Assembly: GCF_002858935.1 (NCBI RefSeq)
Contig: NZ_PJRT01000002.1
Coordinates: 186,001-250,000, forward strand
Origin: Pantoea endophytica
GTDB taxonomy: Bacteria; Pseudomonadota; Gammaproteobacteria; Enterobacterales; Enterobacteriaceae
DNA length: 64,000 bases
Direction of reading: 5' to 3'
The notes under the pieces were generated by a model that saw only the letters and a list, made by a program, of their open reading frames with translations, had not been told where the DNA came from and searched no databases. Both the position numbers and the translations under genes were made by a program. Of the stretch, positions 53,846-64,000 are shown one piece after another. Positions within the stretch are counted from its first letter, which is position 1; each line of letters begins with the position of its first letter.

Positions 53846-55756
53846 TTACGCGCCGTTTTTCAGTGCTTCCAGCTCTTCCCAGCGTTCGAACGCCACTTCC
53901 AGCTCCTGCTCGGTTTGCGCTAACGCATCCAGAACCGGCTGGGTTTTATCGTGTGGCTGGCTGAAGAAATCTGGATGACTCATTTTAGCCTGCAACTCAC
54001 CGATGCGGGTTTCCAGCTGCTCCAGTTTTTGTGGCAGCTGTTCCAGCTCACGTGCCAGGTTATAGCTTAGCTTGTTGGCCGGACGTTTGGCGGAGTCACT
54101 TTTCTCAGCGGTTTTCACCGGTGTAGCCGGTTTAGCCTGCGAGGCTTTGCCCTGCTTATAGGCTGCGCGCTGCTGCTGAGCATCGTGATAGCCACCGACA
54201 AAGGTGCCGATTTCGCCGTTGCCTTCAAAGATCCAGCACTCGGTCACGGTGTTGTCGACGAATTGACGGTCGTGGCTCACCAGCATCACGGTGCCCTGAT
54301 AACCATCCACCAGCTCTTCCAGCAATTCCAGCGTTTCGACGTCGAGGTCGTTGGTCGGTTCATCGAGAATCAGCAGGTTGCTTGGCTTGAGGAACAGACG
54401 CGCCAGCAGCAGGCGGTTACGCTCACCGCCGGACAAGGCGCGCACCGGCGTCATGGCGCGTTTCGGATGGAACAGGAAGTCCTGCAGATAACCGAGCACG
54501 TGGCGCGGTTTGCCGTTAACCATCACTTCCTGTTTACCTTCAGCGAGGTTATCCATCACGGTACGATCCGGATCCAGCTCAGCGCGGTGCTGATCGAAGT
54601 AAGCGATTTCCAGCTTGGTACCGCAATGCACGCGGCCGCTGTCGGCTTTCAGCTGATCCAGCATCAAACGCAGCAAGGTGGTTTTACCGCAACCGTTAGG
54701 GCCAATCAGGGCGATTTTGTCGCCGCGCTGCACCTGAGTAGAGAAGTCTTTCACCAGGGTTTTGCCACCCACGCTGTAATTGACATCTTCCATCTCAAAC
54801 ACGATTTTGCCTGAACGTGCCGCTTCGCCGACTTGCATATTGGCTTTGCCCATCACTTCACGACGTGCAGAGCGCTCGTTACGCAGCGCTTTCAGGGCAC
54901 GTACACGGCCTTCGTTACGCGTGCGGCGCGCTTTGATGCCCTGACGGATCCACACTTCTTCCTGCGCCAGCTTGCGGTCAAACTCGGCGTTCTGCATCTC
55001 TTCGACACGCAGCGCTTCTTCTTTGCCGGTCAGGAACACATCGTAGTTGCCCGGCCAGGAAACCAGCTTGCCGCGATCAAGATCGACAATGCGCGTCGCC
55101 ATGTTGCGAATAAACGAACGGTCATGCGAAATGAAGATGATGCTGCCGGTGAATGTCTTGAGGAACGTTTCCAGCCAATCAATGGTCTCGATATCAAGGT
55201 GGTTGGTCGGTTCGTCGAGCATCAGTACGCGCGGGTTGCTCACCAGCGCGCGGCCCAACGCCGCTTTACGCAGCCAGCCGCCAGATAGCGAAGACAACTC
55301 GGTATCCGCATCCAGACCAATCTGTTGCAGCACGTCGTTGATGCGGCTATCCAGCTGCCACAGATTCTGATGGTCAAGGATGGTTTGCAAACGGCCCATC
55401 TCGTTCAGGTTCTTCTCGCTCGGATCTTCCATCACCAGATGGGAAATCGCGTGATAAGCCTTGAGATGCTCCGCCTGCTCGGCCACGCCTTCGGCAACGA
55501 AGTCATAAACAGAACCGGTAATGTTGCGTGGCGGATCCTGTTGCAGACGCGCCACCACCAAATCCTGCTCATAAATGATGCGGCCGTCATCCAGCGGCTG
55601 TTCGCCGTTGATGATTTTCATCAGCGTCGATTTACCGGCGCCGTTACGGCCAACCAGACAGACGCGTTCGCCTTCTTCGATATGCAGTTCGGTGTTATCC
55701 AACAGCGGCGCATCGCTGAACGAGAGGTAAGCGCCATGGATACTGATCAGTGACAT
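53846..55756 (-). CDS. uup: ABC-F ATPase Uup
   Basis: 636 residues. Two ABC domains: Walker A GRNGAGKST and GPNGCGKTT, signatures LSGGWLRKAALGRAL and LSGGERNRLLLARLF, with an interdomain linker (about residues 240-300) and a C-terminal coiled coil of about 80 residues (ELEQLPQKLEQLETRIGELQ) that binds DNA. Uup affects transposon excision and ribosome function. Six bases after rlmKL in the same direction. Confidence 0.96.
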   Translation of the reverse strand: MSLISIHGAYLSFSDAPLLDNTELHIEEGERVCLVGRNGAGKSTLMKIINGEQPLDDGRIIYEQDLVVARLQQDPPRNITGSVYDFVAEGVAEQAEHLKAYHAISHLVMEDPSEKNLNEMGRLQTILDHQNLWQLDSRINDVLQQIGLDADTELSSLSGGWLRKAALGRALVSNPRVLMLDEPTNHLDIETIDWLETFLKTFTGSIIFISHDRSFIRNMATRIVDLDRGKLVSWPGNYDVFLTGKEEALRVEEMQNAEFDRKLAQEEVWIRQGIKARRTRNEGRVRALKALRNERSARREVMGKANMQVGEAARSGKIVFEMEDVNYSVGGKTLVKDFSTQVQRGDKIALIGPNGCGKTTLLRLMLDQLKADSGRVHCGTKLEIAYFDQHRAELDPDRTVMDNLAEGKQEVMVNGKPRHVLGYLQDFLFHPKRAMTPVRALSGGERNRLLLARLFLKPSNLLILDEPTNDLDVETLELLEELVDGYQGTVMLVSHDRQFVDNTVTECWIFEGNGEIGTFVGGYHDAQQQRAAYKQGKASQAKPATPVKTAEKSDSAKRPANKLSYNLARELEQLPQKLEQLETRIGELQAKMSHPDFFSQPHDKTQPVLDALAQTEQELEVAFERWEELEALKNGA

Positions 55757-55761
55757 AAAAC

Positions 55762-57879
55762 TTATTCCTTACCGGCGTGGCTAACCAGCCAGCAGTTGTG
55801 AATTTGACGGTTGCGCGCGAAATCCTGCGACAGCGTTTTTTGGGTAATTTCCTGCGCCTGCAGACCCAGACGTTCTAAGCCGTCGAGATCCATTTTGAAG
55901 CCGCGCTTGTTGTTGGAGAACATAATGGTGCCACCGCGACGCAGCAAACGTTTCAGGTTCTGCATCAGCATCATGTGATCGCGCTGCACGTCGAAATCGT
56001 CTTCCATGCGCTTAGAGTTAGAGAACGTCGGCGGATCGATAAAGATCAAATCGAACTGTTCGTCACTCTCACGCAACCAGCTCAGGCAATCGGCGTGCAT
56101 CAGGCGATGATTACGGCCGGTTAAACCGTTAAGGCGCAGGTTGCGCTCGGCCCACTCCAGATAAGTACGCGACATATCCACGGTGGTGGTGGTTTTCGCG
56201 CCACCTAAACCGGCGTGTACGCTGGCGGTACCGGTGTACGCAAACAGATTGAGGAAATCTTTGCCTGCGCTCATTTTGCCCAGCATCTGGCGCGCGATAC
56301 GGTGATCGAGGAACAAACCAGTATCCAGATAATCGGTGAGATTCACCAGCAGGCGCGCATCAAATTCCTGCACTTCGAAGAAATCGCCCTTCTCACCCAG
56401 CTTTTGATACTGGCTTTTGCCTTTCTGGCGTTCGCGGGTCTTCATTACCAGACGATTCGCCGGGATCTCCAGCACGCTCAGCGTAGCGCTGATCACATCG
56501 AACAGACGCTGACGCGCTTTGTTGGCGTCCACGGTTTTCGGCGGCGCATACTCCTGAATCACCACCCAATCAGCGTAACGATCGACCGCTACGTTGTACT
56601 CAGGCAGATCGGCGTCATACAGACGATAACAATCGATATTCGACTGACGCGCCCATTTATCCAGCTTCTTCAGGTTCTTGCGCAGACGGTTAGCAAAATC
56701 TTCCGCGATCTGCGCGCCGCCTTCTGCACTGGTTGCAGCCAGCTGATAGTTTTTCTGCACGCACTCCAGCGGGCCGTTTTTGGCTTTAAACTGACGATCG
56801 GCACGCAGTTGCAAGCAGCTCAGCAGCTCTGGCGAGGCGCTGAACAGCGACAGATTCCAGCCGCCGAAGTTCTGCTTCATGATGCGGCCCAACTGGCTGT
56901 GCAGCGCAATCAGCGCCGGTTCGCTTTCCAGACGCTCACCGTACGGCGGATTGCTCAATACCGTGCCGGTAATCTCTTTGCCCGCCAGCGGATTCTTCAG
57001 CTTAATCACATCCTGCTGCGCAAAGGTGAACAGCTCGAACACGCCTGCACGACGGGCGTTGGCGCGCGCTGATTCCAGCACGCGACTGTCATTATCGTAG
57101 CCAAAGAAACGGGCGGTCGCAGCGGCGGTACCCACGCGTGCGCGCTCTTTCGCGGCAGCATGAACTTCCTGCCACGCAGCCTGATTGTGTTTCTTCCAGC
57201 GATTGAAGCCCCAATGGGTACGCAGCAGGCCAGGCGCGCGATCGCAGGCAATCAACGCCGCTTCCAGCAGCAGCGTACCGGAACCACACATCGGATCGAC
57301 CAGCGGCGTGCTGCTCTGCCAACCGGAACGCATCACGATGGCTGCCGCTAAGGTTTCTTTTAGCGGCGCTGCGCCGGTTTGCTGGCGATAGCCGCGCTGA
57401 TGCAGTGAATCACCGCTTAGATCCAGCGCGATGCTGACGCGATCTTTGTTGAGCCACGCATTGATGCGGATGCCCGGTTGTTCACGATCAACGTTCGGGC
57501 GCTCCAGATTCTGGCGGGTAAAACTATCGACGATGGCATCTTTAATGCGCAGCGCACCGAACTGGCTATTGCGGATCACCTCGTTGGTGCCGCTAAAATG
57601 GATGGCAAAACTGGTGTTGCTGTCGAACATCTCGGTCCACGGGATACTTTGCGCCCCCACGTAAAGATCGAGATCGCTCCAGACGCCAAATTCTCCCAGC
57701 GGCAGCAAAATGCGCGAAGCCAGACGGCTCCACAGCAGGCTTTGGTACATTACATGGTCGTCGGCCTGGAAGTGGACGCCGCCCTGCACCACCTGCAAAT
57801 CCTGCGCACCCAGCGCGTCTAGCTCACTTTTCAACAGCTCTTCGAGCCCACGCGCCGTACTGGCAAACAGAGAATTCAT
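55762..57879 (-). CDS. rlmKL: Bifunctional 23S rRNA methyltransferase RlmKL
   Basis: 705 residues: THUMP domain (residues about 43-155), an m2G2445 methyltransferase ([26 protein letters not shown]) and a C-terminal m7G2069 methyltransferase ([39 protein letters not shown]). A fused enzyme in gamma-proteobacteria. First gene of rlmKL-uup-pqiABC, divergent from ycbX. Confidence 0.96.
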   Translation of the reverse strand: MNSLFASTARGLEELLKSELDALGAQDLQVVQGGVHFQADDHVMYQSLLWSRLASRILLPLGEFGVWSDLDLYVGAQSIPWTEMFDSNTSFAIHFSGTNEVIRNSQFGALRIKDAIVDSFTRQNLERPNVDREQPGIRINAWLNKDRVSIALDLSGDSLHQRGYRQQTGAAPLKETLAAAIVMRSGWQSSTPLVDPMCGSGTLLLEAALIACDRAPGLLRTHWGFNRWKKHNQAAWQEVHAAAKERARVGTAAATARFFGYDNDSRVLESARANARRAGVFELFTFAQQDVIKLKNPLAGKEITGTVLSNPPYGERLESEPALIALHSQLGRIMKQNFGGWNLSLFSASPELLSCLQLRADRQFKAKNGPLECVQKNYQLAATSAEGGAQIAEDFANRLRKNLKKLDKWARQSNIDCYRLYDADLPEYNVAVDRYADWVVIQEYAPPKTVDANKARQRLFDVISATLSVLEIPANRLVMKTRERQKGKSQYQKLGEKGDFFEVQEFDARLLVNLTDYLDTGLFLDHRIARQMLGKMSAGKDFLNLFAYTGTASVHAGLGGAKTTTTVDMSRTYLEWAERNLRLNGLTGRNHRLMHADCLSWLRESDEQFDLIFIDPPTFSNSKRMEDDFDVQRDHMMLMQNLKRLLRRGGTIMFSNNKRGFKMDLDGLERLGLQAQEITQKTLSQDFARNRQIHNCWLVSHAGKE

Positions 57880-57987
57880 ATCGTCACTTTTTACTCTTGC
57901 TTAAATTGCTGCGCATTATAGCGAATCAGCGTGCTATGTCATAAAGTTAGCTTCTTTAAAACTTATGACCCCTTTTTTGGAGTGGTG

Positions 57988-59097
57988 ATGATTACGCTTT
58001 CACGCCTTTACATCCATCCCGTTAAATCTATGCGCGGTCTGCAACTGTCACATGCGCAGGTGCTGGAAAGCGGTCTGGGCTTTGATCGCATCTTTATGGT
58101 GACCGAACGGGACGGCACGTTCGTGACCGCCCGCCAGTTTCCGGAAATGGTGCGCTTTACCCCGGCGCTGCTGCCGGACGGGCTGTTTCTGCAGGCACCG
58201 GATGGTTCGCAGGCGCTGATCCGCTTCGCTGATTTCACCGCTGAGCAGTCACCCACCGAAGTCTGGGGCAACCATTTCACCGCGTGCGTTGCACCTGACG
58301 CGATCAACAACTGGTTAAGCACCTTCTTCCCGCGTCCGGTGCAGCTGCGCTGGACCGGCGTGCAACCGACGCGCCGCGTGAAGCGTTTTGATCATGTGCC
58401 ACTGAGTTTCGCCGACGGTTTTCCTTACCTGTTAGTGAATATGGCCTCGTTGCAGGATCTGCAACAGCGCTGTCCGGCCAGCGTGCGCGTTGAGCAGTTC
58501 CGTCCCAATCTGGTGGTGAGCGGCGCGGCTGCCTGGGAAGAAGATAGCTGGAAACGCCTGCAAATTGGCGAGATCACCTTTGAGATGCCGAAACCGTGCA
58601 GCCGCTGCGTGTTTACCACCGTCGGTACCGAAAGCGGCCGTAAACATCCTGATGGCGAACCGCTCTCGACCTTGCAGAGTTTTCGCAGCGCGCAGGATGG
58701 CAGCGGCGATATCGATTTCGGCCTGAATTTGATCGCCCTTAATAGCGGCATTATTCGCGTCGGCGACGCGGTGACCATTATCGAGAAGCAAACCCCACGC
58801 GCTTACGGTGCGGGCGTCGTGGTCGAAACGCTGGCGCCAGCCGCCAGCAGCCGCAGCGCGGTGACCATCGATTATCAGGGTTCGAGCTTTAGCGGCGACA
58901 ATCAGCAAGTGCTGCTGGAACAGCTGGAAATGCAGGGTTTCCGCATTCCCTACTCGTGCCGCGCCGGGATTTGTGGCAGCTGCAAAGTGACGTTGGTGGC
59001 GGGTGAAGTGAAAGCACTGAAGAAAAGCGCGGTGCGCGCCGATGGTACCATCTTAAGCTGCAGCTGTATTCCGGCAGGCGATATCGAACTGGCGTAA
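57988..59097 (+). CDS. ycbX: YcbX: MOSC-domain protein with 2Fe-2S ferredoxin domain
   Basis: 369 residues from ATG 57988, the E. coli length; the frame back to 57931 is not conserved. MOSC N-domain ([16 protein letters not shown]), MOSC domain with the molybdenum-cofactor Cys ([14 protein letters not shown]), and a plant-type ferredoxin end with [13 protein letters not shown] and CSC. Detoxifies N-hydroxylated base analogues such as HAP. The terminator lies in the 3' end of zapC. Confidence 0.95.
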   Translation: MITLSRLYIHPVKSMRGLQLSHAQVLESGLGFDRIFMVTERDGTFVTARQFPEMVRFTPALLPDGLFLQAPDGSQALIRFADFTAEQSPTEVWGNHFTACVAPDAINNWLSTFFPRPVQLRWTGVQPTRRVKRFDHVPLSFADGFPYLLVNMASLQDLQQRCPASVRVEQFRPNLVVSGAAAWEEDSWKRLQIGEITFEMPKPCSRCVFTTVGTESGRKHPDGEPLSTLQSFRSAQDGSGDIDFGLNLIALNSGIIRVGDAVTIIEKQTPRAYGAGVVVETLAPAASSRSAVTIDYQGSSFSGDNQQVLLEQLEMQGFRIPYSCRAGICGSCKVTLVAGEVKALKKSAVRADGTILSCSCIPAGDIELA

Positions 59098-59102
59098 GCC
59101 GA

Positions 59103-59645
59103 TTACACCGCCCGCGCAAAGTGGGCGGTTTGTTCCTGCTGCTGCGGACGCAGACGATCGTTCATGATCTTAATCGCATCACCCAACTGCATACCTTTAC
59201 CCGCCACGGTTAGCGCGTTTTGCGCTAATAAGCACAGCGCGGCATTTTCACCGCTTTCAACCACAAACAGTTGCGCCTGTTCGCCGCTATCAGCCAGCGT
59301 CACCGCCACCATATCGCCCGCAGCGGGCTGCCAGCTGTGCGCGTGATTGGTGAAGTGCCAGCTTTTTGGCATCAGGGGTTTGAGAAAACGACTGGCCACC
59401 AGCGCGTTTAACACTAACTCCGCACGCTGATCGCCTTTTAATCCACTCTGACGGCAACGTTCTTCAAAGCTAAAATAGAGCGCGGCGTCATCAACGCAAA
59501 AACCGCTGACATTAAATGCATCAGGCGTCAGCATTTTGCGCGAGAAGCGCGAGCGAAATAACATGCCGTCGGCTAAATCCAGCATCATGCGGTCATGATC
59601 AGCGTCGAAATACCAACGCCAGTTGTCATCAGGTTTGATTTTCAT
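59103..59645 (-). CDS. zapC: Cell-division protein ZapC
   Basis: 180 residues like E. coli Zap[39 protein letters not shown] and [28 protein letters not shown]. Binds FtsZ and promotes lateral bundling of protofilaments at the Z ring. In the expected place between ycbX and pyrD. Confidence 0.94.
   Translation of the reverse strand: MKIKPDDNWRWYFDADHDRMMLDLADGMLFRSRFSRKMLTPDAFNVSGFCVDDAALYFSFEERCRQSGLKGDQRAELVLNALVASRFLKPLMPKSWHFTNHAHSWQPAAGDMVAVTLADSGEQAQLFVVESGENAALCLLAQNALTVAGKGMQLGDAIKIMNDRLRPQQQEQTAHFARAV
59107..59133 (+). terminator. Terminator of ycbX, inside the 3' end of zapC
   Basis: ACCGCCC / GGGCGGT stem with a 9-base loop followed by TTGTT; the stem also encodes the last codons of the converging zapC. 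Confidence 0.65.
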
Positions 59646-59793
59646 GATCTGCCCTGTGGTTTATCGCTGCGCTAAACGGCGCTTAATTAAAAAAATAAAT
59701 CTGAGAAAAAGCTGAAAAATGCATCAGCAGGACAAAATATAAACGAGCCGAAGGGATAAATAAACCCCTCGGCGCAGTAAAGTGGGAAATGTC

Positions 59794-60804
59794 TTAGAGG
59801 TGGGTTACGATATCTTTAATTAAGCTTGGGCCTTTATAAATAAATCCAGAGTATATCTGCACTAATGTTGCGCCCGCGGTAATTTTCTCACGCGCAGAAA
59901 CCAGCGAATCAATACCACCGACGCCGATAATGGGTAAGCGGCCCTGCAGCTCTTGCGCCAGGCGGCGAATCACTTCGGTGCTGCGTGACTGCACCGGACG
60001 ACCACTTAATCCGCCCATTTCTTCGGCATATTTAAGGCCGGTCACCAGCGAACGATCAAGCGTGGTATTGGTGGCAATCACACCATCAATATTGTGACGC
60101 ACCAAACTGTCGGCAACCTGGATCAATTCTTCTTCAGTCAGATCCGGCGCGATCTTTACCGCCACCGGCACATATTTAAGGTGCCTTGCCTGGAGTTCTT
60201 GCTGTTTTAATTTGATGGCAGAAAGAAGATCGTCCAGCGCTTCGCCATATTGCAGCGTGCGTAATCCTGGCGTGTTGGGTGACGAAATATTGATGGCGAT
60301 ATAACCGGCGTGGGCATATACCTTTTCCATGCAGATCAGATAATCGTCTTTGCCTTTCTCGACCGGCGTATCTTTATTTTTGCCAATATTGATGCCGAGA
60401 ATGCCCTTAAAGCGCGACTTTTTAACGTTGGCAATCAGATGATCAACGCCGAGATTATTAAACCCCATGCGGTTAATAATCCCTTCGGCAGGCACCAAGC
60501 GGAACATACGCGGTTTATCATTTCCCGGTTGCGCCAGCGGCGTTACCGTTCCCACTTCGACAAAACCAAAGCCCATCGCGCCGAAGGCATCAATGCACTC
60601 GGCATTCTTATCGAGACCGGCCGCTAAGCCGAGCGCGTTCGGGAAGGTTAATCCCATGCAGGTTACCGGACGTGATGGCAGCGACTGGCGAACCAGCCCT
60701 TCCAGCGGGGTGCCGCTAATAAAACGCAGTTGTTGAAAGGTGAGTTCGTGCGCACGCTCAGGATCAAGCTTAAACAGCGCTGGCCGGACGATAGGATATA
60801 ACAT
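59794..60804 (-). CDS. pyrD: Dihydroorotate dehydrogenase (quinone), class 2
   Basis: 336 residues, the E. coli length. Short amphipathic N-terminal helices for membrane binding, then the FMN TIM barrel: [55 protein letters not shown] with the catalytic Ser, and [33 protein letters not shown]. Oxidises dihydroorotate and passes electrons to ubiquinone in UMP synthesis. GAGGAGAG before the ATG. Confidence 0.97.
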   Translation of the reverse strand: MLYPIVRPALFKLDPERAHELTFQQLRFISGTPLEGLVRQSLPSRPVTCMGLTFPNALGLAAGLDKNAECIDAFGAMGFGFVEVGTVTPLAQPGNDKPRMFRLVPAEGIINRMGFNNLGVDHLIANVKKSRFKGILGINIGKNKDTPVEKGKDDYLICMEKVYAHAGYIAINISSPNTPGLRTLQYGEALDDLLSAIKLKQQELQARHLKYVPVAVKIAPDLTEEELIQVADSLVRHNIDGVIATNTTLDRSLVTGLKYAEEMGGLSGRPVQSRSTEVIRRLAQELQGRLPIIGVGGIDSLVSAREKITAGATLVQIYSGFIYKGPSLIKDIVTHL

Positions 60805-60923
60805 GCACTCTCCTCAATGACGGAAACCAGGGAAGTCGGGGTGCACGGGAAAATGTGCGCCAGAATGGTAAGGTGCGCTGGCGCAAAAGTAAATTGTTCT
60901 ACTGCATCACAATTTGATCGTTA

Positions 60924-61931
60924 TCAGCGTCGTGCAGAATAGCGGCCAAGCTGTTCGCGACACACCTGCAAGCCACTGTAAATCGTCGGACAATACCACA
61001 TCAGCTTCAGACGCGCGCTATGTTGCAATACATTGCGCACCAGCTGATTCACCTGCGGTTGCCAATCCGTTGGGATCACCATGTGATTTTTGCGCATCTG
61101 CGCCAGGCAGCTGTGCATCACCGTTTGGTAATAGCTATCCAGCAACGCTGCATCCACCGGCAGTTGCCGATCGCGCAGGAACTGTTCGCTGCTTTCACGC
61201 GCAATAAAGTAATTTTTCACATAGGAAAAATCGCGCGTGCTTTGCGACAGCGACGTCAGCATAAAGCGTTTGTAGTAGTAGCTTTGGCTGGTGCAATAAA
61301 TGTTACGCGCCTGCAGATAGAGCGCAAACATGTAAGGCGCATCTTCATGGTTTTGAATCGGCAGAAACTGCAGCGCCAGTTGATCAATCAAGCGACGCGA
61401 AATGATGCTGCTCCACACGACGCGATGCGCCGACTGATGCTGCATCAGCGTACGTAAACTGGTGCTGCCGCCGGGCAGTAATCCACTGACATGACGCTGG
61501 TGAATGGTTTGATAGTGGCGCTGCGCGGCAGGCACATCAAAAAACATTTTCGCGCCAAAGCAGAACAGATCGATATCTTCATGGCGCGCCTGCACGCGAC
61601 GGAAGTCGGCGAACAAATCGGTGGAGACAAAATCATCCGCATCCATGAAGTAAACAAAATCACCGGTTGCGACAGAGAGCCCTTTCATACGCGCGGCGCT
61701 GACGCCGCCGCGCTCACCGCTCAGCAGGATCACCTGCGGATGCTGGGCCGCAAACGCCGTGAGCCAGGCTACGCTGCTGTCACTGGAACCATCGTCGATA
61801 ACAATGATCTGTTCCGGCGGCGATGACTGACGCAGCAATGAACCCATCGCTTCTGGCAGCCAGGGCGCGCAATTCCAGTTCGGTATGATGACCGAAACCG
61901 AAGGGATACGGTGAGATGACATCATGCTCAT
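60924..61931 (-). CDS. Family 2 glycosyltransferase (GT-A)
   Basis: 335 residues. N-terminal GT2 fold: VSVIIPNWNCAPWLPEAMGSLLRQS, IIVIDDGSSDSS, SAARMKGLSVATGDFVYFMDADDF (DxD as DAD). The C-terminal half is helical with no recognised domain. Adds a sugar to a lipid-linked glycan in the cytoplasm; donor and acceptor are unknown. Its ATG overlaps the flippase stop (ATGA). Lies between pyrD and a Wzx-type flippase, so part of a small polysaccharide set. Confidence 0.88.
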   Translation of the reverse strand: MSMMSSHRIPSVSVIIPNWNCAPWLPEAMGSLLRQSSPPEQIIVIDDGSSDSSVAWLTAFAAQHPQVILLSGERGGVSAARMKGLSVATGDFVYFMDADDFVSTDLFADFRRVQARHEDIDLFCFGAKMFFDVPAAQRHYQTIHQRHVSGLLPGGSTSLRTLMQHQSAHRVVWSSIISRRLIDQLALQFLPIQNHEDAPYMFALYLQARNIYCTSQSYYYKRFMLTSLSQSTRDFSYVKNYFIARESSEQFLRDRQLPVDAALLDSYYQTVMHSCLAQMRKNHMVIPTDWQPQVNQLVRNVLQHSARLKLMWYCPTIYSGLQVCREQLGRYSARR

Positions 61932-63445
61932 CCTCTTTCCTCAACGTTAAACAACGGAATTCTAAGACGCTTCAACACCACGCTGTGCAGCAGACAGCAG
62001 ACGCCGAGATTGAACGCGCCAATCAAGCCAAGCCACAGCAGGTTGAGCCAGCGATTTTGGTTCCACTCGATCGGCAGCAAGGTGCTCAGCCAGGCGACAG
62101 CCGCAGAAACCGCCCAAATCAGCATCACGTCGCGGGTTAACCAGGTGAAATGAATGCCCGGCGCAAAGCGGCGATGCACCAGCCACGCCCAGCCCACCAG
62201 ATAGAAGATGTTCTGGCCCAGCCACAGCCAACCGGTGCCGAGTGCGCCGTAGTGAATGGCACACCAGATGTTGAGCGGCACCAGCAGCACGGCAAAGCAG
62301 GTGAAGCCTTTCATGTGCAGCTTGAGGTTGCCGTTGATGTATTGCAGGTGATAGAGCAAACCGCAGATGGCCTGAATGCCACTGCCTAATGCGTACAGGC
62401 TAAGGACAAATGACATCTCATCAACAATCTGACTTTTCTGCGTCCACGCCCACAGCAGCGGGCCGGCGTAACAGGCGATGGTGATACTGAGCGGCGCCAT
62501 AAAGATCGCCACCGCCTGCGTGGTGTAGCGGTAAAGTTTCAAGGACTCCGCATCGCCCTCTTTGCGGGTTTTCATGCCGGTCATGCGTGGCACGATGGCC
62601 TGCATGATCGGGCTACTCAGCAGCAGAATGCCGGTCGCGGCGGTCGCCACCACGGTAAACGAACCGTATTCACTTAGCGGCAGCGTCTTGGAGAGCACCA
62701 GTCGGTCGATTTGCGAAATAAAGGTCCACACCGCACTGGAAAATGCCGCGCTGAGCGCAAAACGAATAAAAGGTTTCAGCACCTCTTTCAGATCGCCGCG
62801 CTTCTCTTTGCGCGCCGCTTTGGGGATCAGCTGACAGGATTTGTAGATACAGCAGGCCGCTTCGGCAATCGACACCAGCAACTGCCAGACAAAGAACGCC
62901 AATACCGCATTAGAGAAGAATTGAATCACCAGCACCGCGCCAAAGGTGCGCAAGGTGGTGATAATCAGGTTGACGCCGTTCAGCCACACCTGATGTTCGA
63001 AGCCCACAATCACGCTGCGATACGGACTGGTGCGCCAGCGTATCGCCGCAGTGACCACCATAATCGCCACGGCAATCACCACATCGCCCGCCGGAAGATG
63101 ACGCGCATCCAGCCAGTGCGTGGCAATCCATGGCGTCGCCAACCAACCCAACACCACCAGCACAATCGTGGAGAACAAGAAGAATTTGGTCAGCGTGGCA
63201 AACAGCGCCGGGAACCAGACAAATTCCGCCTGATTAGCACGATAGCGCGCCGCTTCCCGCATCAAGGTGGTCGAAACACCGGCATCGAGTAATTGCAGCC
63301 AGGTTAATAAGATCGAAAAGAAGCCCACTAAACCGTAGGCTTCCATACCTAAGTGTTGAATATAAAGTGGTACAACCAAAATACCTGACAGCGTCAGATA
63401 GATTTGACCAACATAGTTGGCAATCGCGTTACGTTTTATAGACAT
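61928..63445 (-). CDS. Wzx-type polysaccharide flippase (MOP superfamily)
   Basis: 505 residues, 12-14 membrane helices, beginning NAIANYVGQIYLTLSGILVVPLYIQHLGMEAYGLVGFF, the usual start of polysaccharide-biosynthesis flippases (PF01943/PF13440). It would turn undecaprenyl-PP-linked oligosaccharide across the inner membrane. Between two glycosyltransferase genes on the same strand. Which polymer is served (exopolysaccharide, O-antigen) cannot be told. Confidence 0.9.
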   Translation of the reverse strand: MSIKRNAIANYVGQIYLTLSGILVVPLYIQHLGMEAYGLVGFFSILLTWLQLLDAGVSTTLMREAARYRANQAEFVWFPALFATLTKFFLFSTIVLVVLGWLATPWIATHWLDARHLPAGDVVIAVAIMVVTAAIRWRTSPYRSVIVGFEHQVWLNGVNLIITTLRTFGAVLVIQFFSNAVLAFFVWQLLVSIAEAACCIYKSCQLIPKAARKEKRGDLKEVLKPFIRFALSAAFSSAVWTFISQIDRLVLSKTLPLSEYGSFTVVATAATGILLLSSPIMQAIVPRMTGMKTRKEGDAESLKLYRYTTQAVAIFMAPLSITIACYAGPLLWAWTQKSQIVDEMSFVLSLYALGSGIQAICGLLYHLQYINGNLKLHMKGFTCFAVLLVPLNIWCAIHYGALGTGWLWLGQNIFYLVGWAWLVHRRFAPGIHFTWLTRDVMLIWAVSAAVAWLSTLLPIEWNQNRWLNLLWLGLIGAFNLGVCCLLHSVVLKRLRIPLFNVEERG

Positions 63446-63542
63446 AGGTGTTTTGGCATCTGGGGATTATCTCAGTGGCCTTAAGCGTGACATAAAAGTA
63501 TTCACGCGCACACCGGAGTTATTCTTAAAATTAACGTTGGTG

Positions 63543-64000
63543 CTAAGCGCCCAGCTTTTTTCTCATTTTCATCATGGAGAAATAGATGTCAGGTTGTTTC
63601 AACATGAGTTTTTCCATTGCACCTTTGGCCGGGAAGTTTTCCGCAAAGTAGGTTAATGCATGGCGGGTATTATCTGAGAATTTATCGGCACCACTTAACT
63701 CGTGCTGGACTAATTGTAATAAGCCGCTGCGTAAATAACTTTCCCGATAGCGGTTTCGCTCCGGAATATAGTGTGACAATCGCGTGAGTTTTTCATAATC
63801 GGTAATAAATTGCTGATAGGTTAAGCGCGGCGAGGCTTCTACCTGAGTCGTCAGCGACGCTTCACTGGCGTAATCGAGCACCCACGCCGTTTGCGTATGC
63901 AGTAATCCGGCCAGCATCACATCCTGAATACGCGTCAGCGGCCCACCCGCGCGGGCCAGCCCAGCACGCAAGATCACCACAAAGCCGCCCTGCTGCCACC
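63543..64000 (-). CDS. Probable glycosyltransferase, 5' end beyond the window
   Basis: The frame is open to the right edge (WQQGGFVVILRAGLARAGGP is the first readable part), so the GTG at 63980 is not the true start. About 151 C-terminal residues are visible: helical, charged, with YIPERNRYRESYLRSGLLQLVQHEL, like the C-terminal region of family 2 glycosyltransferases. Assignment rests mainly on context: 97 bases ahead of a flippase and glycosyltransferase on the same strand. Confidence 0.5.
   Translation of the reverse strand, partial: WQQGGFVVILRAGLARAGGPLTRIQDVMLAGLLHTQTAWVLDYASEASLTTQVEASPRLTYQQFITDYEKLTRLSHYIPERNRYRESYLRSGLLQLVQHELSGADKFSDNTRHALTYFAENFPAKGAMEKLMLKQPDIYFSMMKMRKKLGA

Overview
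The window is a chromosomal segment of an enterobacterium, most likely Pantoea, Erwinia or a close relative (Erwiniaceae). Protein matches (recalled family sequences, no search run) and gene order follow the E. coli K-12 chromosome over long stretches: glyW-cysT-leuZ / pgsA-uvrC-uvrY / yecF / sdiA; the rut operon with wrbA-yccJ and agp; serT; and an almost unbroken run yccA-tusE-acyP-rlmI-hspQ-yccU-csgI-mgsA-helD-yccF-yccS-sxy-sulA-ompA-matP-ycbZ-fabA-rmf-pqiCBA-uup-rlmKL-ycbX-zapC-pyrD. The Erwiniaceae character comes from the aryl-polyene genes, a luxI gene paired with sdiA, tandem tRNA-Ser(UGA) genes, ERIC-like elements and a polysaccharide cluster beside pyrD.

Left part (1-11.8 kb): the end of an aryl-polyene (APE) pigment cluster on the minus strand (apeC-D-E-F-G-H, the last cut by the window edge), an unknown lipoprotein, and a self-contained four-gene drug-efflux operon (MarR regulator, 14-TM MFS pump, HlyD adaptor, outer-membrane lipoprotein factor) with a palindromic operator. 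Next comes an intergenic region with TTGTACAA palindromes, a sigma70 promoter and a short structured RNA ending in a terminator, upstream of a YmgB-family biofilm regulator. A SulP anion transporter and a tiny lipoprotein follow.

Middle (11.8-34.3 kb): the tRNA operon with an ERIC element in its leader, pgsA, uvrC and the response regulator gene uvrY. The quorum-sensing pair sdiA + luxI (phzI type) sits at the ancestral sdiA locus with a 20-bp lux-box-like palindrome between them. Then come a DUF4396 membrane protein, an extensin-like protein, cycA with an ERIC element in its leader, and rutR with the rutABCDFG operon for pyrimidine ring degradation. That operon has no rutE and has a consensus sigma54 promoter. 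After it lie a DMT exporter, a YciG-type KGG stress peptide, wrbA-yccJ, an aldehyde dehydrogenase, and agp carrying an unusual 123-residue Ala/Lys-rich tail.

Right part (34-64 kb): the conserved core block, covering translation and RNA modification (tusE, rlmI, rlmKL, rmf), stress and SOS (hspQ behind a sigma32 promoter, sulA behind a LexA box), envelope (ompA, pqiABC, yccS, csgI), chromosome and division (matP, zapC), metabolism (mgsA, fabA, pyrD) and helicase IV. The last 3 kb hold a minus-strand polysaccharide set (glycosyltransferase, Wzx-type flippase, truncated glycosyltransferase) where E. coli has other genes. No phage, IS, integron or CRISPR array was seen.
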